Source: Boudabousia tangfeifanii (GTDB lineage Bacteria > Actinomycetota > Actinomycetes > Actinomycetales > Actinomycetaceae). Taken from it: a stretch of DNA of 64,000 nt. The stretch is from positions 2,143,833 to 2,207,832 of the forward strand of contig NZ_CP017812.1 of the NCBI RefSeq assembly GCF_001856685.1, given 5' to 3'. The notes below the pieces were generated by a model. The model was not told the origin of the DNA and did no database searches. It saw only the letters and a program-made list of their open reading frames with translations. Made by a program: the position numbers and the translations under genes. Each line of letters starts with the position of its first letter. Positions within the stretch are counted from its first letter, which is position 1. Below, piece after piece: positions 1 to 8,618 of the stretch.

Positions 1-1020
1 GACATCAACAATCTTTCTTATGCTTTGACCATTCAGGCTGCCGTACAGCAGGTTTGGTTGCCTGCAGCCCGTCAGTTGGTGGCCGATTTGACCGCATTGG
101 CTCATTCTTGTGCGGATGCTCCCATGTTGGCTCGAACCCACGGCCAGGCCGCCACTCCGGTTACTTTGGGTAAGGAAATGGCTGTGTTGGCCTTCCGTTT
201 GGGCCGCCAAATTCGCCGGGTCGAAAAGACCGAGTATTTGGGCAAGATCAATGGTGCTACCGGCACTTTTGCCGCTCATGTGGTTTCAGTGCCTGAGGCT
301 AACTGGCCCGAGTTGGCCGAAAAGTTCGTTACCGGCCTCGGTCTAACCTGGAACCCGCTGACGACCCAAATTGAGTCTCACGACTGGCAGGCGGAACTTT
401 ACGCCGACATGGGTCGTTTCAACCGCATTGCCCATAACTTGGCCACTGATGTGTGGACCTACATTTCTTTGGGGTATTTCCGCCAAAACTTGGCTGCGCA
501 GGGTTCGACCGGTTCTTCTACCATGCCTCATAAGGTGAACCCGATTCGCTTCGAAAATGCGGAAGCTAATCTGGAAATTTCCTGTGCTTTGCTCGATACC
601 TTGTCGGCTACTTTGGTGACTTCGCGTCTCCAGCGCGACTTGACTGACTCCTCCACCCAGCGCAATATCGGTGTGGCTTTCGGTCACTCGATTTTGGCCA
701 TCGACAATATCTGTCGCGGTCTTGCTGGTCTGGAAGTGGATCGCGACAAGATGGCTGACGACCTCGACCATAACTGGGAGGTACTAGGTGAAGCTATCCA
801 GCAGGCCATGCGAGCCGCCTCGATTGCCGGGGCCGAGGGCATGGAGAATCCTTACGAGCGTTTGAAGGAATTGACTCGTGGCCGTCGGGTTGATGCCACG
901 GCAATGCGTGATTTCATCGCTTCTTTGGGTTTGCCAACCGAGGTCGAAGAGCGCTTGCTGGCTTTGACTCCAGCTACCTACATTGGACTTGCTCCTCAGC
1001 TGGTCACTCACTTGGACTGA
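1..1020 (+). CDS. purB: Adenylosuccinate lyase, C-terminal part (5' end outside window)
   Basis: The reading frame is open from base 1, so the start lies upstream. About 340 residues are visible, lacking roughly the first 120. PurB cleaves adenylosuccinate to AMP and SAICAR to AICAR plus fumarate, in cytosolic purine synthesis. The fumarase/aspartase superfamily signature is clear: GSSTMPHKVNP at about residues 169-179 of the visible part. It is preceded by DINNLSYAL at the very edge and by a THGQAATPVTLGKE stretch that supplies a catalytic His. The sequence resembles the E. coli-type PurB branch. The gene ends at a strong hairpin shared with the convergent SLH-protein gene. Confidence 0.93.
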   Translation, partial: DINNLSYALTIQAAVQQVWLPAARQLVADLTALAHSCADAPMLARTHGQAATPVTLGKEMAVLAFRLGRQIRRVEKTEYLGKINGATGTFAAHVVSVPEANWPELAEKFVTGLGLTWNPLTTQIESHDWQAELYADMGRFNRIAHNLATDVWTYISLGYFRQNLAAQGSTGSSTMPHKVNPIRFENAEANLEISCALLDTLSATLVTSRLQRDLTDSSTQRNIGVAFGHSILAIDNICRGLAGLEVDRDKMADDLDHNWEVLGEAIQQAMRAASIAGAEGMENPYERLKELTRGRRVDATAMRDFIASLGLPTEVEERLLALTPATYIGLAPQLVTHLD

Positions 1021-1038
1021 TTAGCTAGAGAAAATTTA

Positions 1039-1079
1039 TTTGGCCCCTACCTGGTTGTTTTGACTAGGTAGGGGCCAAA
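1039..1079. terminator. Bidirectional terminator between purB and the SLH-protein gene
   Basis: Two perfect 14-bp arms (1039-1052 and 1066-1079) flank a 13-nt T-rich loop. The hairpin lies between two convergent stop codons. U-tracts are weak on both sides, so it may serve both directions by stem strength. Confidence 0.7.
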
Positions 1080-1093
1080 CTCTTGTGGCGATT

Positions 1094-4051
1094 TTATCGC
1101 TTCACTTTAACCACATGGTTGTTAGTCAAGCGGTAGAGGAAGGCGATCATAGCGTCACGATGTAGCTTGTCGACCGGACGGAAGGTGCGATCGGGGTAGC
1201 CGGTGGTGATGCGAGCCTTTTCTAGCCACAGAATGTCAATGCGGAAGGCGTCACCTGACAGGTCACGCAAACGCGATGGTGGCACGGTCACGCCCTTGAG
1301 GGCCAGCATGTTTGGCTTGACCTTCTTGGGGTACTTCTTGGCGAAACGGTGCAAGAGTGCAGCCATGGCGTTACGGTCAATCGGGTTCTTGCCTCGAACC
1401 GTACCATCTGGCCAACCGGTGATAATACGGTTTTGCTTTGCCCAAGTGAGTTCACGAGCGAACTGGTGGTTCTTTGGAACATCACGGAATGGAGCGGTCT
1501 TGACATTAACCTTCGGCGATCCAGCTAGACGGTAGAGGAAGGCCGCCACTGCTTGGCGTTCCACATTGTTAACTGGACGGAAAGTTCCGTCACCGTAGCC
1601 GCTGGTAACACGAGTGTTCTTGGCCCACTGGATTTCCTTGGCAAAGTAGTTTGTGACTGCAATGTCGCGGAATGGGCGGCGGGTTACCTTCAAGTTCGGG
1701 TGGCTGAGAGCAACCACGTACTTGTATGCCGGCTTAGGTGCTGGCTTAGGCTTAGGTGCCGGCTTCGGCTTAGGCTTCGGAGCTGGCTTCGGCTTCGGAG
1801 CCGGCTTAGGCTTAGGTGCCGGCTTGGGCTTGGGCTTCGGAGCCGGCTTAGGCTTAGGTGCCGGCTTCGGCTTCGGCTTGACAGTCACCTTGTTAACTAG
1901 GGTGGTTACCGCGATAGAGCGGCCCATATCGTTGTAGGAAACTAGTCGGATCTTGTCACCGGCCTTTGCCAACTTGCTTGGTACGTTTAGCTTGTAGCTA
2001 GCCGAGGTCGATGGGATGGTACCGTTCCACTTACCACCGTCATAAGTCACCCACTTCTTGGATCCCTTCTTTAGAATCTGGAAGTAGAAGTCGGTACCAG
2101 CAGTACCAGTGATCTTGAATGGGATCGGAGTGGTTTTTTGAGCCTTTACCTGGGCTGGAAGAGCCGATGAGGGCTTCTTGAAGACAGTCAACTTGGTAAA
2201 GACCTTGACTGGGTAGGACCACGAGTAACGTAGGTTGTTAGTTGGCATCGTGGTGATGTTAATCAAGATAGTACGCACGTGGTTTGGTTTAATGCGTAGG
2301 AAAGAGTTGTCATTCTTCGGGAATGGCTGGAAGATCAAGTATGGGTAAAGCCCATTGTTCAATCCACCCGAGTATGGGGAGTTTTGCTGCTTGATCGTCT
2401 TGTCATCCTTGGAGAACAAACGACGTTCTTTCACCACAACTTTAGAACCAGTCAACAAGTACTTATCTCGTGATTTTGCGGAGAAGCCCCAACGTCCAGG
2501 AACGGAACGTACCTTAATACGAGTAGCCTCGTCGACGTTCTGCAACCGAGAATAGCCGGGCACCATTCTAGCTGGCATATAACCGGCTGCTGGCCATGGC
2601 ATATTGGCTGGCGAATTACGGTAACGGGTAAAGTCTTGACTCTGATCTGGATATCCCGCATTTTCAGCTTTACTTAGATCAGGATCATTCATCTTGTCCA
2701 TCCAAGTAACTGCCTGAACACTGGCGCCGTATTCCCAGGAACGACGGTGGCCAGGAATATTCTTGTACAAGTTTGCCCAGCGTCGAATATCTGGGTTAAT
2801 CGCACCAAGCGGGTCACCTTCACGCTGCAGAGCAAGCGAAGAAACCGCCATCTTGGTCAACGATGGAGACGTAAGGTCCACACGGTGACCAACTACGGAG
2901 TTGTTCCAACCGTCATCATCAATGTACTGCAAGGCTGCTCGCGCAGTGCCAGACCAACCAGCTCGTTTAAAGGGCTGCAAACGACGATCTACTTCGGCCT
3001 TCGTTGCTCGAATTTCAGCACCTACTTGCGCATTCGAGAAGAGGATGTCGCCGTGGGCGGTAGCTTTCGCACCACCAGTGGTGCGACAAGGGAAGGGGCC
3101 TTCCTTTGCCTTCAAGCCGTGAGAAATCTTGGCAGCACGGATCATGGAAACACCACCAAATTGTGCGTCCATATAAGCTGGGTGATTGGCTGGCAGCAAA
3201 GACACAGCAGGCACACCGATCAGACGGCGAACTTGATTAATCGTCACCGCGAAGGCATTAGAATCCGCGCGATTTGGAGCTGGTAGTTTCTTTGGACATT
3301 TTTCGCTGGTGTTTAGCACCGTCTTAATCGGAAAATCAACCCGCATAATCTGGTTCCAAGCATCTTGTGCTGTTCTTGGGGTGGCGAACTGCTTCACCCC
3401 AAGATATTTGGTGCGAACTTTGGCCCCAACAGCAGATGCGGGAGCGTTTTCCCCATCAGCAGTTTCGCCCTCGACTGGGCGCTCAGGATCAAGAGCTCCT
3501 TCGACACCTGGTTCAAGAGTGCTTTCAGGTAACGCTTCCACTACGTCAGGAACTTGCTGCAGCACGGATTGTGGCAATTCCTTGACAGCTTCTTTTTGGA
3601 AGGATGGATCTGGAAGATCAGTCGGCAAAGTCTGGGAATCGATCGCCTCGAACTTATCGTCAGCCTTTACCTCTGGAGCCGCTGGGGCATCGAAAGGTTC
3701 TGCCTGAAGTTCCGCTTGGGCATTCTTTGCTTCCGCCGAGTCAGCATCAGGAACGTTTTCATCAAGCACTAAGCCATCTGGGTTAGCGCTTTGCTCATCA
3801 CCGACTGTCACCTCGGCATCTTCAGATTCTTCGACGTTTTCCTCGCTACCGAGTTCGGCAGCTTCTTCGCCAGCATCTTGCCCGTCAACAACTTGTCCTT
3901 CCACATCATCAGAGTAGGAAGCGACCTCGACCGAGGATCCCAAGCTGTCTGGTTGCGTCCCATCACCAGCATCGGCGCTGGCTAAAGGAGTTAAGGTGGT
4001 TAGCGAAACAGCCAACGCTGCGCCGGTAACCGCGAATAATTTAGCTTTCAT
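1094..4051 (-). CDS. Secreted CAP-domain protein with Lys-Pro spacer and three SLH domains
   Basis: About 985 residues. The ATG at 4051 is preferred over a TTG two codons upstream because a GAGAGG site lies 7 nt before it. A Sec signal peptide (about residues 1-28) is followed by an acidic disordered stretch to about residue 210. Next comes a CAP/SCP-like domain at about 240-420, with HPAYMDAQFGG, PCRTTGGAKATA and the typical GHRVDLTSP segment. An Ig-like C-terminal module follows (TAGTDFYF...GGKWNG). A roughly 50-residue (PKP/PAPKPKP) repeat then leads to three SLH repeats, each with an FRD- or LRD-like start and GYxDGTFRPxNxxxR-like core. SLH domains bind secondary cell-wall polymers, so surface attachment is inferred. 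The product is a paralogue of the protein encoded at 4325-6148. The gene has its own 273-bp AT-rich upstream region. CAP function here is unknown. Confidence 0.85.
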   Translation of the reverse strand: MKAKLFAVTGAALAVSLTTLTPLASADAGDGTQPDSLGSSVEVASYSDDVEGQVVDGQDAGEEAAELGSEENVEESEDAEVTVGDEQSANPDGLVLDENVPDADSAEAKNAQAELQAEPFDAPAAPEVKADDKFEAIDSQTLPTDLPDPSFQKEAVKELPQSVLQQVPDVVEALPESTLEPGVEGALDPERPVEGETADGENAPASAVGAKVRTKYLGVKQFATPRTAQDAWNQIMRVDFPIKTVLNTSEKCPKKLPAPNRADSNAFAVTINQVRRLIGVPAVSLLPANHPAYMDAQFGGVSMIRAAKISHGLKAKEGPFPCRTTGGAKATAHGDILFSNAQVGAEIRATKAEVDRRLQPFKRAGWSGTARAALQYIDDDGWNNSVVGHRVDLTSPSLTKMAVSSLALQREGDPLGAINPDIRRWANLYKNIPGHRRSWEYGASVQAVTWMDKMNDPDLSKAENAGYPDQSQDFTRYRNSPANMPWPAAGYMPARMVPGYSRLQNVDEATRIKVRSVPGRWGFSAKSRDKYLLTGSKVVVKERRLFSKDDKTIKQQNSPYSGGLNNGLYPYLIFQPFPKNDNSFLRIKPNHVRTILINITTMPTNNLRYSWSYPVKVFTKLTVFKKPSSALPAQVKAQKTTPIPFKITGTAGTDFYFQILKKGSKKWVTYDGGKWNGTIPSTSASYKLNVPSKLAKAGDKIRLVSYNDMGRSIAVTTLVNKVTVKPKPKPAPKPKPAPKPKPKPAPKPKPAPKPKPAPKPKPKPAPKPKPAPKPAYKYVVALSHPNLKVTRRPFRDIAVTNYFAKEIQWAKNTRVTSGYGDGTFRPVNNVERQAVAAFLYRLAGSPKVNVKTAPFRDVPKNHQFARELTWAKQNRIITGWPDGTVRGKNPIDRNAMAALLHRFAKKYPKKVKPNMLALKGVTVPPSRLRDLSGDAFRIDILWLEKARITTGYPDRTFRPVDKLHRDAMIAFLYRLTNNHVVKVKR

Positions 4052-4324
4052 GTCCAAACCTCTCTAGTAGGGATGTCGGATAGGTCTCATTTTATGGCAT
4101 GGAACACCAAATTGTTCACTAAGTTGCAATTAATTTGAGTTAAATTTTTTCCAACTATCGACCAAAACTAACTTAAATAATGCTCTAGCACACTAACACG
4201 CGACTTTTGTTATTCTTCTCGAGGGCGGTCTCAACAATAAATCTTGCGTCCAGATGGGCCACAACTTCTGCCTGCTTTGCTCCCTAATGATCCTCGGCCC
4301 AAAATAGCCGCAACACTCGAAAAG

Positions 4325-6148
4325 CTATTCAACCACGGTTTCAACTACCTGCCCGCCAAGGTCATTACGCGCAGTGAGCCTAACTTTCGACCCTTTTGGC
4401 AAGGCTGCTTCGGGCACCTCAAAATTTAATGCTTCAGCAACTTCCCAGGTGATACCGTCCCATTTTCCGCCCGCTAGTGGTTGCCACTTTTTTGCCTTTT
4501 CGTTCCAAACAGTAAAAGTAAACTCGGTACCTGCGGTTCCTTCGATAGTAAATGCGAGCTTAGCTTTACCATTTTCAAGACTGCTTTTAACCCATTGCGC
4601 TTTTGCTGGCTTAAAAGTTTCTAGCTGTCTAAAAACTTTTACCGGGTAGACCCAGCGGTGTTGGCCGTTGGCGGTCTTAATCTCAACCCAGAAAGTCCGC
4701 ACCTGATCATTCGGCATTTCCCGCAGACGATTGTCATCAGCTGGCCATGGTTTGAAGGTGACTGTCGGATACCAGAATGCTTGGGAAGCATTGGGGTTAA
4801 TCGGGCCTTGCAGCTTAAGTTCTTCTCGCTGCGAGTTAAACCGATCTTGCCAATAGACCTTAATCTGCGCGTTCTTAAATAGGTCTTTTTCGCCAACTAG
4901 AGTGGTAAAAGACCAGCGTCCCGGTTCCTTTAATTGGTCGGAATACCGCTCATCTCCCCAAACTCCTTGTTGTCCTTGGGCGTCGCGCTGGTTCTCTTGG
5001 CCGGTTAAGAACATTGCGGGAACATACCCCGCGGAAGGCCATGGATAATTCTGGGGAGCTTTAGCAAAGCGTTCAGGATCCCAAATGGTTTGCCGGTATT
5101 TGACTTTTTCTTCCGGCTTGAGTCCCTTTATTGGGCTTTCTTCGCTAAAACCGAGGGCGGCCGTAGCCATCTTTTGCCCATAAACCCAAGCATCATACTT
5201 ATGCTCGTCATTAGCTTTTTCGTAGTAAAGGTATTTTTCTCCCAAGATTCCCACGGCAGTTTCTTTTAAGACTGGGTTCATCATGGAGATGCGGTGACCG
5301 ACGGCCTCGTTATTATCGCCTGTGTCGTGGAAATAGAATAGCAGGTGGTTGACTGGGGAGATAGCGTATTTTTTAATGATTTTTTGGATTTCACTTTTGC
5401 TAGTATTCCAACCGCCGAAGCGTTCGAGGCTAATGTCTGCCTTGGCCGTCGCTTTGGCTCCTCCCGTGGTCCGGCAAGGATAATCTTTTGCCGGCAAAAG
5501 TCCATGCGAAAAAGTATTGGCCTTGACCATGGACCAGGCACCTTGTTGTAGGTCAGCCCAGGCTGGGTGATTGTCTGGCATTAGTTTGAGCGGAGCCACC
5601 CCAACTTGTTTGCGTACCTGATTCCAGGCGGTCATAAAATTTTTTAGATCATTGGGATTTACTTTGGGTAGTGGCGGGCATTCCTCTTTGGTTTCCATGA
5701 TTAATTCAAGGGGTTTGCGCGCCTGCACGATGGTGTTTTTCAAGTCCTGGGAGGTTTCTGCACTTACTTGCCCAACCAACTTGGTGACGTAGGTTTTCCC
5801 TTCCCGATAGAGATTCTGGGTGGGATCATTCCCCCACTTTTTGCTGGGTTGAAATGGACCCCTGGGGTCACTACCCACCGCAATACGTAGTTCTTTTTCC
5901 TTTGGTTCTACAGGTACTTCAGGGCTTTCCACACTCGGTTTTGCCGCGTTTGTCTCTTCGGGGGTGGACGCTTGGGAATTATCGGTTTCCCCGTGAAGCC
6001 ACTGGTTAATGGTAACTAATCCGTGCTCGAAAAAGTTAACCCCATAGTTTAGAACTTGTGCGCCATGGGTGATCAGGTAACCGCCCCCAACCAGGAGCAG
6101 TAATGCTATTAATAGCGTGCGGAAAGGATGGCGTTTTCCTTGGGCCAC
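4325..6148 (-). CDS. Membrane-anchored CAP-domain protein (paralogue of the SLH/CAP protein)
   Basis: About 607 residues. The GTG at 6148 is chosen because a GGAGG lies 5 nt upstream and it overlaps the previous gene's TAG by one base; a GTG at 6160 is possible. One N-terminal membrane segment (about residues 12-32, LLIALLLLVGGGYLI) puts the rest outside. A CAP-like domain lies at about 165-310, with HPAWADLQQG, PCRTTGGAKATA and GHRISMMNPVL. A C-terminal Ig-like module resembles the one in the SLH protein (EGTAGTEFTF, GGKWDG). It lacks the Lys-Pro spacer and the SLH repeats. It is last in a tightly packed operon with a small membrane protein and a lipase-like hydrolase, which suggests one envelope-related function that I cannot name. 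Confidence 0.8.
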   Translation of the reverse strand: MAQGKRHPFRTLLIALLLLVGGGYLITHGAQVLNYGVNFFEHGLVTINQWLHGETDNSQASTPEETNAAKPSVESPEVPVEPKEKELRIAVGSDPRGPFQPSKKWGNDPTQNLYREGKTYVTKLVGQVSAETSQDLKNTIVQARKPLELIMETKEECPPLPKVNPNDLKNFMTAWNQVRKQVGVAPLKLMPDNHPAWADLQQGAWSMVKANTFSHGLLPAKDYPCRTTGGAKATAKADISLERFGGWNTSKSEIQKIIKKYAISPVNHLLFYFHDTGDNNEAVGHRISMMNPVLKETAVGILGEKYLYYEKANDEHKYDAWVYGQKMATAALGFSEESPIKGLKPEEKVKYRQTIWDPERFAKAPQNYPWPSAGYVPAMFLTGQENQRDAQGQQGVWGDERYSDQLKEPGRWSFTTLVGEKDLFKNAQIKVYWQDRFNSQREELKLQGPINPNASQAFWYPTVTFKPWPADDNRLREMPNDQVRTFWVEIKTANGQHRWVYPVKVFRQLETFKPAKAQWVKSSLENGKAKLAFTIEGTAGTEFTFTVWNEKAKKWQPLAGGKWDGITWEVAEALNFEVPEAALPKGSKVRLTARNDLGGQVVETVVE

Positions 6149-6699
6149 TACGGCCTCCACTCGGGGTCGGCACTAGTAGGCCCAAAACGGGCAAAAAGTT
6201 CGTGGGGGTAGGCGATATCGTTTTCGAAGCCGAGGTCGGTGCCGTCGATGATGCGGCCATCGGGCAGACTAAGTTCCATGTCGACTGCCGATACTCCCCC
6301 TAGTGCCGAGTCCCAAGCAAGTCGTAGCACCTCAAGCCCTACTTGTTGCACGGTGCCAGCATGGCTGGTGTTCAGGTCTGCACGGACCCACAGCCGTCTG
6401 GAAGCCATGGCTTTTTGGAGTTTGACTTGAGCTTTCGAAACTGGTTCTAGGCCCGCAATAGCCTTAGCTAAGTCGTCGTTTTCCACATTTGGCTTTACTT
6501 CTTGCGGTTTTTTCGCAATCATGCGGTAAACCCCAGCGCAGGCTGCTGAACCGAGGCCGAGGGCACCAAGCAGTAACGGATTTTTTACCTCAGGTACTTC
6601 TTTTTCGTTTGGGCGGTTCGAATATGGCTTATTTACAGGCAATTGTTGCCCAATGGCCTTGAGCCCATCGAGCCAGCTGCGTCGTGGTGGTTTTACCAT
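6148..6699 (-). CDS. Hypothetical membrane protein in the CAP/hydrolase operon
   Basis: 183 residues, not recognised. A basic N-terminus is followed by a membrane segment (about residues 40-62, LLLGALGLGSAACAGVYRM). A soluble C-terminal domain of about 110 residues has alternating strands and a final acidic/aromatic stretch (ELFARFGPTSADPEW). It starts 2 nt after the hydrolase stop codon and overlaps the start of the CAP gene, so all three are very probably co-translated. It may be an accessory or adaptor subunit for one of its neighbours; this is inference from position only. Confidence 0.75.
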   Translation of the reverse strand: MVKPPRRSWLDGLKAIGQQLPVNKPYSNRPNEKEVPEVKNPLLLGALGLGSAACAGVYRMIAKKPQEVKPNVENDDLAKAIAGLEPVSKAQVKLQKAMASRRLWVRADLNTSHAGTVQQVGLEVLRLAWDSALGGVSAVDMELSLPDGRIIDGTDLGFENDIAYPHELFARFGPTSADPEWRP

Positions 6700-6701
6700 G
6701 C

Positions 6702-8465
6702 TTAGTTTCCTTTATTTTTTGGCTCGGGATCTGAGGTTTGGTTTGCGGTAATTAGGGTATCCGTTAGGCTGACAATTTTTCGAATCTGCGCGTTGGGATC
6801 TACTGGTTTTAGCCCTTCTTCCCAGTCAGGTAAGGGGTCAAATTCGGCTCGGTCCAATACCTGGCTGAAAGCTTCAAAGCGGTAATCGTCCTCAGGATAC
6901 TTACTAGGACTATGTGGGTCGATAGGGCAAGTATCGGGCTTTTGCGGAAGTAGAATCTCTTGCGCAATCTCATAGAAGTAAACTTCCACTTTCTCCCCCG
7001 GTTTTGGCAGCATCCGGTTGAGCTCTTTGACCGCTTTGGCGGTTCGCCCGATGGGCACTTGGTTGGCTTGCGCGGCGGCAATTTCGGCCTCGACCTCGGC
7101 TAGCAAAATCTTGACGGTTTCGAGGTAAGTACCGGCAGAGTGTGCGTAATAAAGCGGGTTGCGCTTGGGTTTGGTCAATTTTCGTCGCACAAAAATGCGA
7201 TCGTCGAGGTTGTCGGCCAGCATCCCGTCCATCCAAGGAATCATGTCTTGGGTGTGTTCGATGCTGATATTGACCAGCGACTTTGGCAGGGGCAGATTTC
7301 TCGAGGGCGAGCCGATGGTTAGGGCATGAGTAACGTTAATCAAGGCGTCTTGGTCACCAGCCAGCGCATGGGCCACAATGCCACCTTGACTGTGCCCCAC
7401 CAACATGAGTTTTTGCTGCTTACAGTCTTGTGGTTTCACGCCCGCATGCGACATAGCCCGCACAATCGCCAGCTCCACGCCAGCCCGCGCTGCCGAACGC
7501 AAGCCCAGCATTTCGCGCACATTCGACTCAGTGTCGGCGGGGTTCGGCATGGACATCATGGCCATGTGGTCCGTGCCGGGGACAATGGCTAACCAGCGGA
7601 GGTTTTCGCCCTCGCCAATCGCCATAATTTTCATGACCATTCCGGCCCCTGAGGACCAGTAAAGATCATCGAGATCAGCGATAGTTTGATCCAGACTGGT
7701 GGGGGCGTTCAAACGTCGCATTTCGAACTTGAGAGGCAAGGGGGATTCCAGTTTGCCGCGCACCAAAAGCGGCGAGTGTGGCTGATTTAGTTTCCCCAGC
7801 GGGTGGTCGGGATTGTTCAAATCCACCCAAATGCCGGCAGCTTGAGCATCATCCCAGCCAGCTTCACGAATAAAAGGCGGGATTTGAGTGACGGGCAAGG
7901 CTTTGCCATTGTCGTTGATCAGCCTGGCATGCACTTTGCCGCCACGGAAATAGCCGAGGGCGGTCCCGCCCGAAAGCACCAGCGCCATCAGAGTGGTGAA
8001 GCCGGTGGTCGGAAGAGCTGCTTCTAGCCGCCGACGTTGACGCAATTGGCTAGGTGACACCTCTACGGGTAGATCATCGATAAAGTCGAGGACGCCACGC
8101 AGTGCCCAGGTGGTTAGCCCGGCGGTGCGGGAAACATTGTGCATGACGGTTTGGTAAAGCCAAGGGTGGTCGAAGAAGAACTCCTGCATGGCTTCAATGT
8201 TCAGATTCCATTTCTGGTCGGCGTCTTCCCCCAGGGAGGCAAACTTTTGCCAAGGATCGGGAATATTGGCGACTGCTGATTCAACCACGGCGCCACCAAG
8301 CCGGCACAGGATTTTCCCCAGTGGTTTTAGCTCTTTAGCTTTTTCCTGATAGTAGGGCAGGTGAGCGAGGCGTCCGGTGAGGGATCGTAGGGTACGCTGG
8401 GAAAGGGATTCTTTTGGCCACGGGGTCCAACCGCGGTCTTGCCCACTGGACAATTCTTGCGCCAT
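6702..8465 (-). CDS. Lipase-like alpha/beta hydrolase
   Basis: 587 residues. The ATG has a GGAGG four bases upstream. The nucleophile elbow GHSQGG is at about residues 363-368. A plausible acid occurs in HTQDMIPWMDG and a plausible His in YYAHSAGTYL, so a Ser-Asp-His triad can be assigned tentatively. A hydrophobic segment at about 196-214 (TTLMALVLSGGTALGYF) precedes the hydrolase domain and may be a membrane anchor. The about 100 charged C-terminal residues are probably flexible. It heads the operon with the 183-residue membrane protein and the CAP protein. The substrate is unknown; the fold suggests lipid or ester hydrolysis. It is divergent from the MFS gene, with about 150 bp between their starts. 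Confidence 0.8.
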   Translation of the reverse strand: MAQELSSGQDRGWTPWPKESLSQRTLRSLTGRLAHLPYYQEKAKELKPLGKILCRLGGAVVESAVANIPDPWQKFASLGEDADQKWNLNIEAMQEFFFDHPWLYQTVMHNVSRTAGLTTWALRGVLDFIDDLPVEVSPSQLRQRRRLEAALPTTGFTTLMALVLSGGTALGYFRGGKVHARLINDNGKALPVTQIPPFIREAGWDDAQAAGIWVDLNNPDHPLGKLNQPHSPLLVRGKLESPLPLKFEMRRLNAPTSLDQTIADLDDLYWSSGAGMVMKIMAIGEGENLRWLAIVPGTDHMAMMSMPNPADTESNVREMLGLRSAARAGVELAIVRAMSHAGVKPQDCKQQKLMLVGHSQGGIVAHALAGDQDALINVTHALTIGSPSRNLPLPKSLVNISIEHTQDMIPWMDGMLADNLDDRIFVRRKLTKPKRNPLYYAHSAGTYLETVKILLAEVEAEIAAAQANQVPIGRTAKAVKELNRMLPKPGEKVEVYFYEIAQEILLPQKPDTCPIDPHSPSKYPEDDYRFEAFSQVLDRAEFDPLPDWEEGLKPVDPNAQIRKIVSLTDTLITANQTSDPEPKNKGN

Positions 8466-8618
8466 TCCCCCTCCTTTTCCCGCCTTTGTTTGGCTCTAAA
8501 GTCATGGTTTTTGCGGCTTTAACCGCAAGGTTTATAGTCATCCAATCTTAATTCACTTGTGGTGTTTTTCGCTAAAAAAGTGGCTCTTGGCGTAAGTTTT
8601 GCCGCTAATCTGGTGGAC

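Noticed and set aside
1553..1937. Plus-strand frames rich in Gly/Leu/Arg opposite the Lys-Pro spacer
   Set aside because: These are antisense shadows of the PKP repeats in the SLH protein.
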